This document shows positions 5,041-5,240 of a DNA stretch of 5,240 bases, one piece after another. Numbering within the stretch: position 1 is the stretch's first letter; every line of letters starts with the position of its first letter. Below the pieces are notes generated by a model. It saw only the letters and a program-made list of their open reading frames with translations, did not search any database and was not told where the DNA came from. Made by a program: the position numbers and the translations under genes. This DNA comes from a bacterium (GTDB lineage: Bacteria > Pseudomonadota > Alphaproteobacteria > Rs-D84). Where the stretch lies: positions 1 through 5,240 of the forward strand of contig JAAVBR010000038.1 of assembly GCA_014802705.1 (NCBI GenBank), in the 5' to 3' direction.

Positions 5041-5240
5041 ATGTCTAAATTGATTGTCGATGGAAACTGGGCGGCGGCCGACGTCGCATACCGGTGCAGT
5101 GATTTTGCCGCCATTTATCCCATCACCCCCAGCAGTACCATGGGGGAATTGGCCGATGAATGGATGTTCCAGCATAAAAAGAATATTTGGGGCGCGCGCC
5201 CAGAAATTATTGAAATGCAGTCCGAGGCCGGCGCCGCCGG
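5041..5240 (+). CDS. nifJ: Pyruvate:ferredoxin (flavodoxin) oxidoreductase, N-terminal part only
   Basis: PFOR oxidatively decarboxylates pyruvate with CoA to acetyl-CoA and CO2 and passes electrons to ferredoxin or flavodoxin, using thiamine pyrophosphate and [4Fe-4S] clusters. Only the first 66 codons and two bases lie in the window. They start VDGNWAAADVAYR, followed by AIYPITPSSTMGELADEW (24-41), KNIWG (47-51) and IIEMQSEAGAAG (56-67), all diagnostic of the pyrimidine-binding domain of the single-chain enzyme. Thr29 and Glu62 correspond to the pyruvate-contacting Thr31 and thiamine-contacting Glu64 of the Desulfovibrio africanus enzyme. The full protein is usually about 1170-1200 aa, so most is off the end. 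The ATG has AAGGGA eight bases upstream and a well-spaced promoter. Position 10 is Trp in DGNWAAA, where Glu, Thr or Ala are commoner. Divergent from the ClpP-like gene. Confidence 0.93.
   Translation, partial: MSKLIVDGNWAAADVAYRCSDFAAIYPITPSSTMGELADEWMFQHKKNIWGARPEIIEMQSEAGAA

Noticed and set aside
4906..5175. 89-codon minus-strand open frame across the nifJ start
   Set aside because: Antisense to the highly conserved PFOR N-terminus and crossing both promoters; no ribosome site supports it.

Overview
The window looks like chromosomal sequence from an alphaproteobacterium that probably lives with little oxygen. Two observations support this. The 5' end carries palindromic repeats of the 'TCATTGCGAG...GCAATCCAG' and 'GGATCC...GGGATGACAG' types that litter many alphaproteobacterial genomes. 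The 3' end starts a pyruvate:ferredoxin oxidoreductase, an oxygen-labile enzyme of anaerobes and microaerophiles. Coding DNA is moderately GC-rich and intergenic spacers are AT-rich. The exact lineage cannot be fixed from the sequence; an uncultured, host-associated (gut-type) alphaproteobacterium is my guess only.

Layout. Bases 1-325 hold no gene. They are a mosaic of at least three palindromic repeats, the largest a compound 154-bp inverted repeat (103-256). Bases 326-3103 (minus) encode a full-length three-domain DNA polymerase I (polA, 925 aa). All 5'-nuclease, proofreading and polymerase catalytic residues I can check are present, but the conserved steric-gate Glu of motif A is Gln. Upstream of it on the same strand, after a 68-base gap, is a small secreted outer-membrane beta-barrel protein (3172-3702). 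Divergent from that, across 47 bases, is peptidyl-tRNA hydrolase (pth, 3750-4283, plus). It converges on a ClpP-like serine peptidase (4280-4909, minus); the two stop codons overlap within one CTAG. A 131-base divergent spacer (4910-5040) then carries back-to-back sigma70-type promoters and an FNR/FixK-like palindrome. It separates the peptidase from the start of nifJ/por (5041 to the window end, truncated).

Function. The genes are mostly unrelated housekeeping functions: DNA repair and Okazaki maturation, peptidyl-tRNA recycling, an envelope protein, a proteolysis-related protein and pyruvate oxidation. They do not form a defence or mobile system, and I found no CRISPR, tRNA, rRNA, transposase or toxin-antitoxin module. 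The points most worth a second look are the PolA active-site substitutions, the divergent ClpP-like protein with an insertion in its fold, the palindrome shared by the peptidase and PFOR promoters, and the compound repeat downstream of polA.
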